Shown: positions 17,315 through 26,540, counted from the first letter of the stretch. The stretch is 64,000 nt of DNA from Allobosea sp. BK604 (GCF_004341515.1 NZ_SLZF01000006.1:62001-126000); one strand, 5' to 3'. Notes: generated by a model not told the origin, from the sequence alone. Numbers and translations: made by a program.

Positions 17315-19084
17315 TCAGCCGAAGGTGAAGACGAAGGCCTCGGCGCCGGGATCGAGGAAGCGGATCTCGAAGCTCCGCTCGCGCACGTCGCCGGCCTGCC
17401 GCACGAGCTGGTAGAGACGGGTCTGCGTCACCACGCCGTTGCCATCGGCGTCGGTATCGGCGCCATGGCTCTCGCCGGGCGACTTGCCGTCGACCGTGAC
17501 CTGGAAGCGGATCGGCTTGCCGCCGCTACCGGGCCCGAGAACAAGGTGCAGGTCACGCGCCTGGAAACGATAGGTGATGCCGCCACCCGCGCGGTTCAGC
17601 ACCGCCTGCTCGGGTCCGACCGTCCAGTTGCCGGCCAGGGCCCATTCGTTGAGGCGGGGCTTCGCCGCCGAATAGTCGCGGGCGACATCCCGCCTCAGCC
17701 CCTCCGGAGAGGTGAAATTCGAGGCGCGCTCATAGCCGAGATAGGTCTCGAAGGAGCCGATATTGCCGAGATCGGGCGCCGCCTGCGCGCCAGGGGCGCT
17801 CGGGGCGACGGGGCCGCTTTCGGCGCGCAGGCTGCCGGCCTCGGCCAGCAGCTCCTGGATGACCTTCTCGGACCTGGCATTGTTGCCCTCGCCGAACTGG
17901 TGATGCCGGATCCGGCCCTGGGCATCGATGAAGTAATAGGCCGGCCAGTAATTGTTACGGAAAGCCCGCCAGATCCGGAAGTTGTTGTCGACCGCGACGG
18001 GGAATTCGATCTTCAGGTCGCCGATCGCTCGCTTGACGTTCTCGATCTTCTTCTCGAAGGCGAATTCCGGCGCATGCACGCCGATCACGACCAGGCCCTG
18101 GTCCTTGTACTTCTCGGCCCAGGCCCGGACGAAGGGGACCGAGCGAATGCAGTTGATGCAGGAATAGGTCCAGAAATCGACCAGGACGACCTTGCCGCGG
18201 AGCTGCTCCACGGTCAGCGGCGGCGAGTTCAACCACTCGACCGCGCCGTCGAGCGAGGGGAACTGGCCCTCGACCGGCAAATTGCTGCGGAAGCCCGGAC
18301 GGGCATCGATCGCGAAAGTCGACATGCTGTTCTCCGCCATTCTCGTGGAGGGCGCGCCATTGGCGCCGAAAGCATCGAGCAGGACCTGCTCGATCCGGCT
18401 GGTGCCGGAACTGGACAGGCGCGCCAGCAGGCCGGTATCGGCGCCAAGCCCGATCGCGGCGACACCGCCGAGCACGGCGACGCCCAAGCCACGGCGCAGC
18501 CATTCGCCGGCGCCGAGCGAGCGCTTCATCGCCGCGAAAACCCGGCCGCCGACCAGAAGCGCGACGGCGAGCGAGCTCGCCGCGCCGGCCGCATAGGCGA
18601 GCAGGAGCAGGCTCGTCTGGGCATTCGCGCCCTGCAGGGCAGCGCCGGTCAGCACCAGGCCCAGGATCGGCCCGGCGCAGGGCGCCCAGAGCAGGCCGGT
18701 CGCGATTCCCAGCAGGAGCGAGCCGCCGAATGACGGGGCCGCGCCCGGCTCGGCCGCCGAACGGGAAAGACGGTTGCCGAGTTCGATCGCCGGCTGCGCC
18801 AGCCTGGCCGCCAGCCCGGGCCAGATCAGCGTCGCGCCGAACAAAGCGAGCAGGACCAGCGCCAACGCGCGGCCGAGCTCGTTCGCCTCGATCGCCCAGC
18901 CGCCGCCGACGGCGGCGAGCGTGGCGATGCCGGCAAATGTCGCGGCCATGCCGGCGAGCATCGGCAAGGTCCGGCTCAGGAAGGGCTGGTCGGCGCGGGC
19001 GAAGACGAAGGGAAGAACCGGGAGGATGCAGGGGCTGAGGATGGTCAGCGCACCTCCGAGATAGGCTATCACCAAAAGGGTCAT
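17315..19084 (-). CDS. dipZ: Cytochrome c biogenesis / thiol-disulfide protein DipZ
   Basis: 589 aa. The N-terminal 220 residues are a CcdA-type membrane domain (GGALTILSPCILPVLPFVFA and WAPCAGPILGLVL give the paired cysteines), then a periplasmic thioredoxin domain with FWTYSCINCIRSVP as its active site, and a C-terminal jelly-roll-like extension with NYWPAYYFIDAQGRIRH. This three-part build is DipZ: electrons pass from cytosolic thioredoxin through the membrane domain to periplasmic disulfide targets. A motif shared with the adjacent two-component regulator promoter lies 84 bp upstream of the start. Confidence 0.93.
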   Translation of the reverse strand: MTLLVIAYLGGALTILSPCILPVLPFVFARADQPFLSRTLPMLAGMAATFAGIATLAAVGGGWAIEANELGRALALVLLALFGATLIWPGLAARLAQPAIELGNRLSRSAAEPGAAPSFGGSLLLGIATGLLWAPCAGPILGLVLTGAALQGANAQTSLLLLAYAAGAASSLAVALLVGGRVFAAMKRSLGAGEWLRRGLGVAVLGGVAAIGLGADTGLLARLSSSGTSRIEQVLLDAFGANGAPSTRMAENSMSTFAIDARPGFRSNLPVEGQFPSLDGAVEWLNSPPLTVEQLRGKVVLVDFWTYSCINCIRSVPFVRAWAEKYKDQGLVVIGVHAPEFAFEKKIENVKRAIGDLKIEFPVAVDNNFRIWRAFRNNYWPAYYFIDAQGRIRHHQFGEGNNARSEKVIQELLAEAGSLRAESGPVAPSAPGAQAAPDLGNIGSFETYLGYERASNFTSPEGLRRDVARDYSAAKPRLNEWALAGNWTVGPEQAVLNRAGGGITYRFQARDLHLVLGPGSGGKPIRFQVTVDGKSPGESHGADTDADGNGVVTQTRLYQLVRQAGDVRERSFEIRFLDPGAEAFVFTFG

Positions 19085-19167
19085 CGTCGCTTCCTCTGCA
19101 AGGATCGATCAGGCGCCAAGGCGCCGCGGCCGTAGAGCGGCCGTTCCCCGCATCAGGTGGGCGTCAA

Positions 19168-19183
19168 GTATCCCGGATGTGTC
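19168..19183 (-). promoter_or_regulatory. Candidate response-regulator site upstream of dipZ
   Basis: GTATCCCGGATGTGTC; 14 of 16 bases match GTATCCGCGATGTGTC at 21399-21414, upstream of the adjacent response-regulator gene, in the same orientation and at a similar distance (84 and 63 bp) from the start codons. Confidence 0.45.
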
Positions 19184-19276
19184 CCGTCCGGCCGGAGTTG
19201 TAACGAAGTGTTCGGGCGAGACGGGTTCGTACGTTTCGATACGAAAGCGCGGTGAGGTCCGCCGCTGCGCGCGCGC

Positions 19277-20599
19277 TCAGCGCAGCGAAATCGTCGCGGA
19301 CAGGCCGCCGCCCTCGCGGTTGCGCAAGGTGAGCGAGCCGCCGATCGCCTGCGCGAGCTGCTGCGCGATCGCCAGGCCCAGCCCGGTTCCGCCGGTTCCG
19401 CGGTTGCGCGACTGCTCGAGCCGGACGAAGGGCTGCATCACCGCCTCGAGCTGATCCTCGGGGATGCCGGGGCCGCGATCGAGCACCTCGATGACGACCG
19501 GCCCCCCAGCCTCCTGGCGCACAGATATCTCGGCGCTGCCGCCGAATTTCAGGGCATTGTCGACGAGATTGGTCAGGATCCGGCGCAGCGCATGCGGCCG
19601 GGTCACGATCGTGCCGGCGAGCGCAGTGCCGATCGTCACGTCCTTGCCGGTATCCTGGTAGTCATAGGCGAGGCTCTCGACGAAGGAGGCGACGTCGATC
19701 CGGGCGGATTTCTCGACATTGCCATGGGCGCTGCGGGCATAGGCCACGCCTTCCTTGACCAGCCGCTCGATCTCAGCGAGGTCCTGGACCAGCTTGTCCT
19801 TCTCCGGCGTGTCCTCGGCCATTTCGGCGCGCAGCTTCATGCGCGTGATCGGCGTCTGCAGGTCATGCGAGATCGCCGCCAGGATCTGCACCCGCTCCTC
19901 GAGATAATGCGCGATCCGGTCGCGCATCGCGTTGAAGGCGCTCGCGGCATAGGCGACCTCGCTCGGGCCGGCCTCGCTCAGCCGCGGCGTCTTCTGGTTC
20001 GGATCGAGCGCATCCGCCGCCCTGGCGAGGTTGACCAGCGGCCGGATGGCCTGCCGGACGGCGAACCAGCTGCAGAGTATGAGCAGGCCGAGCTGCGCGA
20101 CCAGGACATAGGGCAGCCAGTCCGCCAGCGGCATCACGCCGGCGGGGTTGACGTCGACCGTCAGCGGGCTGCCATCGCTCAGGGTCAGATGGGCCTGCAG
20201 GCGCTTGCCGTCGCCCGGGATCGACTCGATCGTGACGGGGAAGCGCTCGCCGACGGCCTCGCGGATCCTGCCGGCGATCTCCGTGCTGCGCGCGCTCAGC
20301 TCGGGAATCCCGGGCAGGCCGGGGCCGAGAACATAGCTGTAGCTGCCGCGGGCGAGCCGCTTCGCCCAGTCCGGCCGCTCATCCGCCGGCAGCCGGTCGA
20401 GGATGGCGATCGAGGTCGCGACATCGTTCTCGAGCGTGCCGAGCATCACAGCCTTGGCGCTCATGTAGCGCTCGAGGAAGAGGACGCCGAAGGACAGGCC
20501 ATGCGCGATGGCGAGCCCGGCAAGCAGGATCAGGAAGAGCCTCGATCCCAGGGTGCGCGGCCAGAGCCGGACGCGCCGGAAGGCCGCGACCGCGCTCAT
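19277..20599 (-). CDS. Sensor histidine kinase, EnvZ-like
   Basis: 440 aa. One helix at about 20-42, a periplasmic loop of about 120 residues, a second helix near 162-184, HAMP, then HisKA (AISHDLQTPITRMKLRAE) and HATPase_c with NLVDNALKFGG, DRGPGIP and GTGLGLAIAQQL. It belongs to the EnvZ/CpxA class. The start overlaps the response-regulator stop by 4 bases, so the pair is cotranscribed with the regulator first. The periplasmic loop has no recognisable ligand domain. Confidence 0.92.
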   Translation of the reverse strand: MSAVAAFRRVRLWPRTLGSRLFLILLAGLAIAHGLSFGVLFLERYMSAKAVMLGTLENDVATSIAILDRLPADERPDWAKRLARGSYSYVLGPGLPGIPELSARSTEIAGRIREAVGERFPVTIESIPGDGKRLQAHLTLSDGSPLTVDVNPAGVMPLADWLPYVLVAQLGLLILCSWFAVRQAIRPLVNLARAADALDPNQKTPRLSEAGPSEVAYAASAFNAMRDRIAHYLEERVQILAAISHDLQTPITRMKLRAEMAEDTPEKDKLVQDLAEIERLVKEGVAYARSAHGNVEKSARIDVASFVESLAYDYQDTGKDVTIGTALAGTIVTRPHALRRILTNLVDNALKFGGSAEISVRQEAGGPVVIEVLDRGPGIPEDQLEAVMQPFVRLEQSRNRGTGGTGLGLAIAQQLAQAIGGSLTLRNREGGGLSATISLR

Positions 20600-21336
20600 T
20601 GCCGTGCGACCGAGATCTCGACCGGCATCGAGAAGACATAGCCCTCGCTGCGGACGGTCTTGATATAGGCCGGCTCGCGCGCATCGTCGCGCAGGCGCTG
20701 GCGCAGCCGGCTGACGAGAAGGTCGATCGAGCGGTCGAAGAGCTCGGCCTCGCGGCCCTGAGTGAGGTTCAGCAGCTGGTCGCGGTTGAGCACGCGCTGC
20801 GGATGATCGACGAAGACGCGCAGCAGCCGATATTCGGCGCCGCTGAGGGCAACCGTCGTGCCGTCGCTGTCGAGCAGGTGCCGCCCGGTCGTGTCGAGCT
20901 GCCAGGCGCCGAAGCTCAGCAGCTGGCCGGCCTCCGAGACCTGCAGATTGGGCGGCAGCATGCGGGTCCGGCGCAGGATCGCCTTGATGCGGGCGAGCAA
21001 TTCGCGCGCGGCGAAGGGCTTGGTCAGATAGTCGTCGGCGCCCATCTCCAGGCCGATGATGCGGTCGGTCTCGTCACTGCGCGCGGTCAGCATCAGGATC
21101 GGCGTCGCCTTGTGCTTGCCGACCCGCAGCTCGCGGCAGAGCACCAGGCCATCATCGCCGGGCATCATCACATCGAGAACGATGAGGTCGACCGAGTTCG
21201 TCTCGAGGAAGCTGCGCATCTGCCGGCCATCGGCCGCGATCGAGACGCGCAGGCCGTTCTTCTTGAGATAGCCGGAGACCAGCTCGCGGATCTCGCGATC
21301 GTCGTCGACGATCAGGATGTGGTCGATGTGGTCCAT
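20596..21336 (-). CDS. OmpR-family response regulator
   Basis: 246 aa. Receiver domain: acidic pocket DDD at 11-13, phosphoacceptor Asp55 in LIVLDVMMPGDDG, Thr in MLTARS and Lys in YLTKPF. The C-terminal winged helix ends YIKTVRSEGYVFSMP, with the recognition segment DRSIDLLVSRLRQRL. It partners the downstream kinase. A motif 63 bp upstream is repeated before dipZ, so autoregulation and control of dipZ are plausible. Confidence 0.93.
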   Translation of the reverse strand: MDHIDHILIVDDDREIRELVSGYLKKNGLRVSIAADGRQMRSFLETNSVDLIVLDVMMPGDDGLVLCRELRVGKHKATPILMLTARSDETDRIIGLEMGADDYLTKPFAARELLARIKAILRRTRMLPPNLQVSEAGQLLSFGAWQLDTTGRHLLDSDGTTVALSGAEYRLLRVFVDHPQRVLNRDQLLNLTQGREAELFDRSIDLLVSRLRQRLRDDAREPAYIKTVRSEGYVFSMPVEISVARQ

Positions 21337-21398
21337 CGCAAGGGCGCTCCCTCCGCATCCGGGCTCGGCCCGGTCGGCATATCACAACGGGCCGCGAT

Positions 21399-21414
21399 GT
21401 ATCCGCGATGTGTC
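21399..21414 (-). promoter_or_regulatory. Candidate autoregulatory site of the response regulator
   Basis: GTATCCGCGATGTGTC, within a run of GCGATGT-like repeats (further copies near 21394 and 21433). It nearly matches the site upstream of dipZ. Confidence 0.45.
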
Positions 21415-21505
21415 GCCCGCCACCCGAATTGGATGGCGATGTAACACTCCGGCCGCCGGATACAGTGCGATACAATGGGCCGGGCCGTCCGACTACGATG
21501 ACGGC

Positions 21506-22459
21506 TCAGCGGGCGAGACGCCGGCTCGCCTCGACCTCGGCCGCGCTCGGCAGGTCGGCGCCGCGACGGGTGACGGTGATGGCCGCGGCCGCCGTCGCAT
21601 AGGCGAGAAGATCCGCGATCGCCGGCAGATCGAGCGTCGCGATCGCCTGGGGATGAAGCCGCCCGGTTTTCGCGAGCTGCGCCAGCAGGGCGGCATGGAA
21701 CGTGTCCCCGGCTCCGACCGTATCCTGCACGGCGACAGCACGGCCCGGCACCGAGATGCTGCCCGCGGCCGAGAAGGCGACGGAGCCGCGCGCCCCCTCG
21801 GTCACCACGACCAGCTTCGCGCCGCAGCCGAGCCAATAGGCAGCGGCCTCGGCAATCGAAACCTTGCCGCCCCAGGCGGTGCGGATATCCTCGTCGCTGG
21901 CCTTGATCAGGGTCGCGGTCCGGTAGAAGCGCTCGGCCGCGACGGCCCAGCTGGCCATCTCGCCGAGCACGGTCGGGCGCAGATTCGGGTCGATGCTGAT
22001 GACCCGCCGCCCCGCCTCGCGCTCGGCCAGCGCGGCAAAGGCCGAGCCGACGGGCTCGACCGCCAGCGTGTAGGAGCCGAAGGTCAGGGCCTGGATCTGC
22101 GGCGGCAGTTCCGCCGGCAGGTCGGCTGGAACGAGCGAGCGGTCGGCAGCGCCTTCGCCGTGGAAGCCATAGCTCGGCTGGCCGTCGCCGGCGGTCGCGA
22201 CGACCGAGATCGTGGAGAGCCGGTCGGTCCGGACCAGGAACCGGTCGTCGACCCCTTCCCGGACGAGGATGTCGGCAAGAAGCTCGCCGAAGCGATCGCG
22301 CGAGACGCCGCCGAGGAAGGCCGCGTCGACGCCCAGGCGCGCCAGGCCGATGGCCACATTGAAGGGCGAGCCGCCGGCGACGGCGCGGGCCGGCATCTCC
22401 GCGCCTTCGGGCGCGCCGACGAAGAGGTCGATCAGGGCTTCGCCGCAAACAAGGATCAT
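21506..22459 (-). CDS. PfkB-family carbohydrate kinase (fructokinase-like)
   Basis: 317 aa from ATG 22459, with GAGG upstream. The N-terminal motif AGGSPFNVAIGLARLG and the C-terminal DTVGAGDTFHAALL, with the catalytic Asp in GAGD, define the ribokinase/PfkB fold. It begins ILVCGEALIDLFVG, typical of fructokinases. Cytosolic; phosphorylates a sugar imported or produced by the neighbouring genes. It follows the SDR gene by 40 bp on the same strand and is divergent from the ABC transporter genes. Confidence 0.85.
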   Translation of the reverse strand: MILVCGEALIDLFVGAPEGAEMPARAVAGGSPFNVAIGLARLGVDAAFLGGVSRDRFGELLADILVREGVDDRFLVRTDRLSTISVVATAGDGQPSYGFHGEGAADRSLVPADLPAELPPQIQALTFGSYTLAVEPVGSAFAALAEREAGRRVISIDPNLRPTVLGEMASWAVAAERFYRTATLIKASDEDIRTAWGGKVSIAEAAAYWLGCGAKLVVVTEGARGSVAFSAAGSISVPGRAVAVQDTVGAGDTFHAALLAQLAKTGRLHPQAIATLDLPAIADLLAYATAAAAITVTRRGADLPSAAEVEASRRLAR

Positions 22460-22499
22460 GGGCCCTCGCATCTTGGGCCCTCGATGCTCGCCGGGCCGA

Positions 22500-23258
22500 T
22501 CAGACCCAGCCACCATCGACGACATAGTGCTGCGAGGTGCAAGCCGAAGCCTCGTCCGAGGCGAGGAAAACGGTGAACTTCGCCAGCTCGTCGGGCACCA
22601 GCTTGCGCTTGAGGCATTGCCGGCGCATCAGCTCGGCCTCGCCTTCCGGGGTCAGCCATTTCTCGATCTGGCGCTCCGTCATGATCCAGCCGGGAGCGAT
22701 CGCGTTGACGCGGATATTATAGGGACCGTAGTCCCGCGCGAGCGAGCGCGTCAGGCCGATCACCCCGGACTTCGCGGCGGTATAGGCGGCCATGCCGCCC
22801 TGCCCGGCCATCCATGAGGTCGAGCCGAAATTGATGATGGCGCCGCCATTCGCGGCCTTCATGTCCGGCAGCACCGCCTGGGCGGCGAAGAACTGGTGCT
22901 TCAGGTTCACCGCGAGCCGGTCGTCCCAATATTCCGGGGTCACCGTCTCCGTCGCGTGCCGCTCGTCATGGGCCGCATTGTTGACGAGGACCTGGATCGG
23001 TCCGTGCTTGGCGCGGGCCTGCTCGACATTGGCCCGAAGCGCCGCGGTGTCGGTCAGGTCGACATGCTGGAAATGCGCGGAGAAACCCTCCTTGGTCAGG
23101 TCCGCGGCGAGCTTTTCTCCGGCCTCACGCTGGATATCGAACAGGATCACCGTCGATTTCTGTTCGGCGAACCTGCGCGAGATCGCGGCACCGATGCCGG
23201 AGGCGCCGCCTGTGACCAGAACAACCTTGCCGGCAAGGTCTGAATACATGGCAGCCAT
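22500..23258 (-). CDS. SDR family NAD(P)-dependent oxidoreductase
   Basis: 252 aa from ATG 23258, with GGAG 8 bases upstream. Cofactor motif TGGASGIGAAISRRFA, NNAAHDE, and an intact catalytic triad with S in NFGSTSW and Y-x-x-x-K in AYTAAKSG; the C-terminus ends HYVVDGGWV. The Asp in ILFDIQREAG at the end of strand 2 suggests NAD preference. It is the first gene of the minus-strand arm of the divergent carbohydrate locus, likely a polyol or sugar dehydrogenase. Confidence 0.88.
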   Translation of the reverse strand: MAAMYSDLAGKVVLVTGGASGIGAAISRRFAEQKSTVILFDIQREAGEKLAADLTKEGFSAHFQHVDLTDTAALRANVEQARAKHGPIQVLVNNAAHDERHATETVTPEYWDDRLAVNLKHQFFAAQAVLPDMKAANGGAIINFGSTSWMAGQGGMAAYTAAKSGVIGLTRSLARDYGPYNIRVNAIAPGWIMTERQIEKWLTPEGEAELMRRQCLKRKLVPDELAKFTVFLASDEASACTSQHYVVDGGWV

Positions 23259-23345
23259 AGTCAACTCCGTCATCGATTCGGATCAGGCTACCCCATGCAG
23301 CCATCTATTCAAGGCCGGACCATATACCGCAAAATCTGAGTTGCG

Positions 23346-23364
23346 TACCTCAAACTTTGAGGTA
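23346..23364. promoter_or_regulatory. Perfect palindromic operator between the divergent sugar operons
   Basis: TACCTCAAACTTTGAGGTA: 9-bp arms around one central base. It lies 82 bp from the SDR start and 48 bp before the binding-protein start. The LacI-family regulator encoded at the end of the plus-strand operon is the natural candidate to bind it, though the single-base centre is less usual for LacI proteins. Confidence 0.6.
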
Positions 23365-23411
23365 GTCTGTCGTCAACCTGCCGGTCAAAGCGCGGGAATT
23401 GGGAGGACGAC

Positions 23412-24671
23412 ATGCGAATTGTCAGGACGCTGGCGCTCGCCGCCGCAGGATTCATCATGGCCGCCGGGGCCGCAGCAGCCCAAACCACGGTGCGCTGGCT
23501 GCATATCGAGCAGAACCCGGCCCAGGTGAAGATCTGGGAAGAGGTGGCGCGCAATTTCGAGGCGAAGAATCCCGGCGTGAAGGTCGAGATGCAGTTCCTC
23601 GAGAACGAGGCCTACAAGGCCAAGCTGCCGACCATCCTGCAGTCGAAGGACCGGCCGCATATCCTCTATTCCTGGGCCGGCGGCGTGCTGAAGACGCAGG
23701 TCGAGGCCGGCGTCCTGGAAGACATCACCGCCGGGGTCGGCGACTACAAGAACAAGCTCTCCGCCGCCGCGGTCGAGGCCTTCACGGTCGACGGCAAGCT
23801 CTACGGCCTGCCCTATAACGTCTCGCAGGTCGGGTTCATGTACAACAAGGACCTGTTCGCCAAGGCTGGCGTCGACGGGACCAAGATCAAGACCTGGGAC
23901 GACCTGCTCGACGCGGTGAAGAAGCTCAAGGCCGCGGGCATCACCCCGATCGCCGTCGGCGGGCAGGACAAGTGGCCGCTGCATTTCTACTGGACGCATC
24001 TGGCCGTCCGCCTCGGCGGAAAGCCGGCCTTCGAGGCGGCGCTGAAGGGCCAGAATGGCGGGTTCGAGGGCGAGACCTTCCAGAAATCCGGCGAATTGAT
24101 GAAGCAGCTCGTCGATCTCGAGCCGTTCCAGTCCGGCTTCCTCGGCTTCAAGAACCAGCAGGCGCTCGGCTTCTTCGGCGACGGCAAGGCGGCGATGAAC
24201 CTGGCGATCTCGCATCACTCGGCGACGCAGCGCGCCCTCGCCGCCGACAAGAAGGGCGTTCCCGAGGACAAGCTCGGCTGGATCGATTTCCCGATGCCGG
24301 CCGGCGCCAAGGGGCAGCCCACCGATACGCTCGGCGGCGTCAATGGCTGGCTCGTGACCAAGGGCTCTCCCAAGGAGGCCGTCGAGTTCGTGAAGTTCTT
24401 CGTCTCCGACGATGTCCAGCGTGCGCTGGCGCAGCAGAACTTCATCATCCCGACCTATAAGGGCGCCGAGGCCGCGCTGAGCGCCGCGTTCATGCAGAAC
24501 GTCGCCAAGAATATCGCCGCCTCGAACTACCATCAGAACTTCTACGACCAGGATCTCGGCCCCTCCGTCGGCCGGGTGGTCAATGACGCGACGGCCGAGA
24601 TCGCCGGCGGCTCGATGACGCCGAAGCAGGCCGCCAAGGCCATCCAGGACGCCTTCAAGCAGGGCAACTGA
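23412..24671 (+). CDS. Sugar ABC transporter substrate-binding protein (family 1)
   Basis: 419 aa. Signal peptide MRIVRTLALAAAGFIMAAGA ending near AAAQT. Mature part begins TVRWLHIEQNPAQVKIWEEV, followed by FEAKNPGVKVEMQFLENEAY and PYNVSQVGFMYNKDLFAKAG, classic for CUT1 sugar-binding proteins. GGGAGGA precedes the ATG. It feeds the two downstream permeases. The substrate is probably a sugar or oligosaccharide, given the oxidoreductase, ThuA and kinase neighbours. Confidence 0.92.
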   Translation: MRIVRTLALAAAGFIMAAGAAAAQTTVRWLHIEQNPAQVKIWEEVARNFEAKNPGVKVEMQFLENEAYKAKLPTILQSKDRPHILYSWAGGVLKTQVEAGVLEDITAGVGDYKNKLSAAAVEAFTVDGKLYGLPYNVSQVGFMYNKDLFAKAGVDGTKIKTWDDLLDAVKKLKAAGITPIAVGGQDKWPLHFYWTHLAVRLGGKPAFEAALKGQNGGFEGETFQKSGELMKQLVDLEPFQSGFLGFKNQQALGFFGDGKAAMNLAISHHSATQRALAADKKGVPEDKLGWIDFPMPAGAKGQPTDTLGGVNGWLVTKGSPKEAVEFVKFFVSDDVQRALAQQNFIIPTYKGAEAALSAAFMQNVAKNIAASNYHQNFYDQDLGPSVGRVVNDATAEIAGGSMTPKQAAKAIQDAFKQGN

Positions 24672-24679
24672 AACCCGGC

Positions 24680-24701
24680 CCGGCCTCTTCCGGGAGGCCG
24701 G
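24680..24701 (+). promoter_or_regulatory. Intercistronic hairpin after the binding-protein gene
   Basis: CCGGCCTC and GAGGCCGG form an 8-bp stem with a 6-base loop, without a T-run. Such hairpins between binding-protein and permease genes commonly stabilise the upstream message and lower downstream expression; that role is inferred. Confidence 0.5.
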
Positions 24702-24720
24702 CCAACCTGCGAGCGAACGA

Positions 24721-25653
24721 ATGACTGAGCGCAGCGGCGCCATCGTCATGCGCAGCGGCCGGCCTGTGGCTGCAGCGTACCGGAAAAAGGCGATCGACGG
24801 GCGCCTGACCGCCCTCCTTCTGTTCCTGCCGCCGGCACTGCTGCTGTTCACGCTCTTCGTCGTGCTGCCGATCGGCGAGGCCGCCTGGTATTCCGGCTTC
24901 AACTGGAACGGCTTCGGCAAGCCGACCAAATGGATCGGCCTCGACAATTACCGCTTCGTCTTCGACACGCGCGGCTTCGGCACGGCCTTCCGCAACAACC
25001 TGCTGATCATCGCGGTCTCGCTGACGATCCAGCTGCCGCTCGCGCTGACGCTGGCGCTGATCCTGGCCGAGAAGTTCCGCGGCTCGGTCGCGCTCAGGAT
25101 GCTCTTCTTCCTGCCCTATGTGCTGGCCGAGGTCGCCACGGGCCTGATCTTCAGCTTCATCTATGACGGCAATTACGGGCTGCTGGCCTCGATCTACCGG
25201 GCTTTCGGCGCCGAGGCGCCGCATCTGCTCGCCAGCACGCAGACCTCGATGCTGGCGATCCTGATCGTCGTCGTCTGGAAGTATTTCGGCTTCCACATGA
25301 TGCTGTTCATCGCCGCGCTGCAGGGCATGGACAAGAACCTGATCGAGGCGGCGCGGATCGACGGCGCCTCGCGCTGGCAGGTGCTGCGCCATATCGTGGT
25401 GCCGCTGCTCTATCCGACGATCCGGCTCTCGATCTTCTTCGCCGTGGTCGGCTCGCTGCAGCTCTTCGACCTGGTGATGCCGCTGACCCGCGGCGGCCCG
25501 GCCGATTCCTCCAACACCATGGTCAGCTTCCTCTACAATCACGGCATCTCGCGCATGCGCGTCGGTTTCGGCAGCGCGATCGGCGTGATCCTGTTCGTGA
25601 TCTGCGTGACCTTCGCCATCACCTATAAACGCTGGTTCATGCGCAATGAGTGA
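24721..25653 (+). CDS. Sugar ABC transporter permease (MalF type)
   Basis: 310 aa, six helices. It starts with a polar N-terminus, then LLLFLPPALLLFTLFVVLPI. The EAA loop reads EAARIDGASRWQVLRHIVVP. It is the first of two CUT1 permeases; it overlaps the second by 8 bases. Confidence 0.92.
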   Translation: MTERSGAIVMRSGRPVAAAYRKKAIDGRLTALLLFLPPALLLFTLFVVLPIGEAAWYSGFNWNGFGKPTKWIGLDNYRFVFDTRGFGTAFRNNLLIIAVSLTIQLPLALTLALILAEKFRGSVALRMLFFLPYVLAEVATGLIFSFIYDGNYGLLASIYRAFGAEAPHLLASTQTSMLAILIVVVWKYFGFHMMLFIAALQGMDKNLIEAARIDGASRWQVLRHIVVPLLYPTIRLSIFFAVVGSLQLFDLVMPLTRGGPADSSNTMVSFLYNHGISRMRVGFGSAIGVILFVICVTFAITYKRWFMRNE

Positions 25654-26497
25654 CGCCCTCGCCGCGAGCCGCCGGCCGCTCGACCTCGTGCCCTACTACA
25701 AGGCGCTCTTCCTCCTGCTGGTCGCCGCCTTCGTCGCGGTGCCGCTGCTGGCGACCGTGCTCGGCGGCTTCAAGACGCTGGGGGAGCTGCGCACCAACCC
25801 GTTCGGGCTGCCCGAAACCTGGGAATGGGAGAACTATGCCGGCATCCTGTTCTCGGGGCGCTACTGGCAACTGCTGTGGAACTCGCTGGTGATCGCCAGC
25901 CTCACCGTCGTGCTGACGCTGATCGTCGCGTCGATGGCGGCCTTCGCCTTCGCCCATATCCATTTCTTCGGCAGCTCGATGCTGCTGAGCTACCTGACCA
26001 TGGGCCTGCTGTTCCCGGCCGCGACCGCGATCCTGCCACTCTTCATCAAGGTGCGCGATCTCGGCCTGCTCGACAGCTATTTCGGCGTGGTGCTGCCACA
26101 GGTCGCCTTCGGGCTGGCGATGAGCGTGCTGCTGCTACGGCGCTTCTTCAAGGACCTGCCGCATGAGCTGCTCGAGGCGGCGCTCGTCGACGGCTGCAGC
26201 TATGTCGATTTCTTCCGCCACGTCACGCTGCCACTGTCGCGGCCGATCCTCGCCACGGTCGGCACCATCGTCTTCGTGCATAGCTGGAACAGCTACCTGC
26301 TGCCGCTGGTGATGCTGAACTCCGACGCGCTCTACCCCTGGCCGCTCGGCATCATGGTCTACCAGGGCGAGTTCTCGTCGGAATGGCACCTCATCCTGGC
26401 GTTCATCACGCTGACCCTGCTGCCGACGATCATCCTCTTCATCTTCGCCCAGAAACACATTGTCGCCGGCCTGACCGCCGGCGCGGTGAAGGGCTGA
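25646..26497 (+). CDS. Sugar ABC transporter permease (MalG type)
   Basis: 283 aa, six helices. The EAA loop reads EAALVDGCSYVDFFRHVTLP. Together with the preceding gene it forms the channel of a CUT1 importer. No ATPase follows: the next gene is an oxidoreductase, so the importer must borrow an ATPase of the MsmX/UgpC kind encoded elsewhere. Confidence 0.92.
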   Translation: MSDALAASRRPLDLVPYYKALFLLLVAAFVAVPLLATVLGGFKTLGELRTNPFGLPETWEWENYAGILFSGRYWQLLWNSLVIASLTVVLTLIVASMAAFAFAHIHFFGSSMLLSYLTMGLLFPAATAILPLFIKVRDLGLLDSYFGVVLPQVAFGLAMSVLLLRRFFKDLPHELLEAALVDGCSYVDFFRHVTLPLSRPILATVGTIVFVHSWNSYLLPLVMLNSDALYPWPLGIMVYQGEFSSEWHLILAFITLTLLPTIILFIFAQKHIVAGLTAGAVKG

Positions 26498-26540
26498 GCC
26501 GGCCGCGAACCGGCACCGCGCCTCGCAAACGGAGACTGGC

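Noticed and set aside
17246..18733. 495-codon plus-strand open frame
   Set aside because: Antisense to dipZ; low-complexity composition and no motifs.
23385..24947. 520-codon minus-strand open frame
   Set aside because: Antisense to the sugar-binding protein gene, which has a signal peptide and CUT1 motifs.
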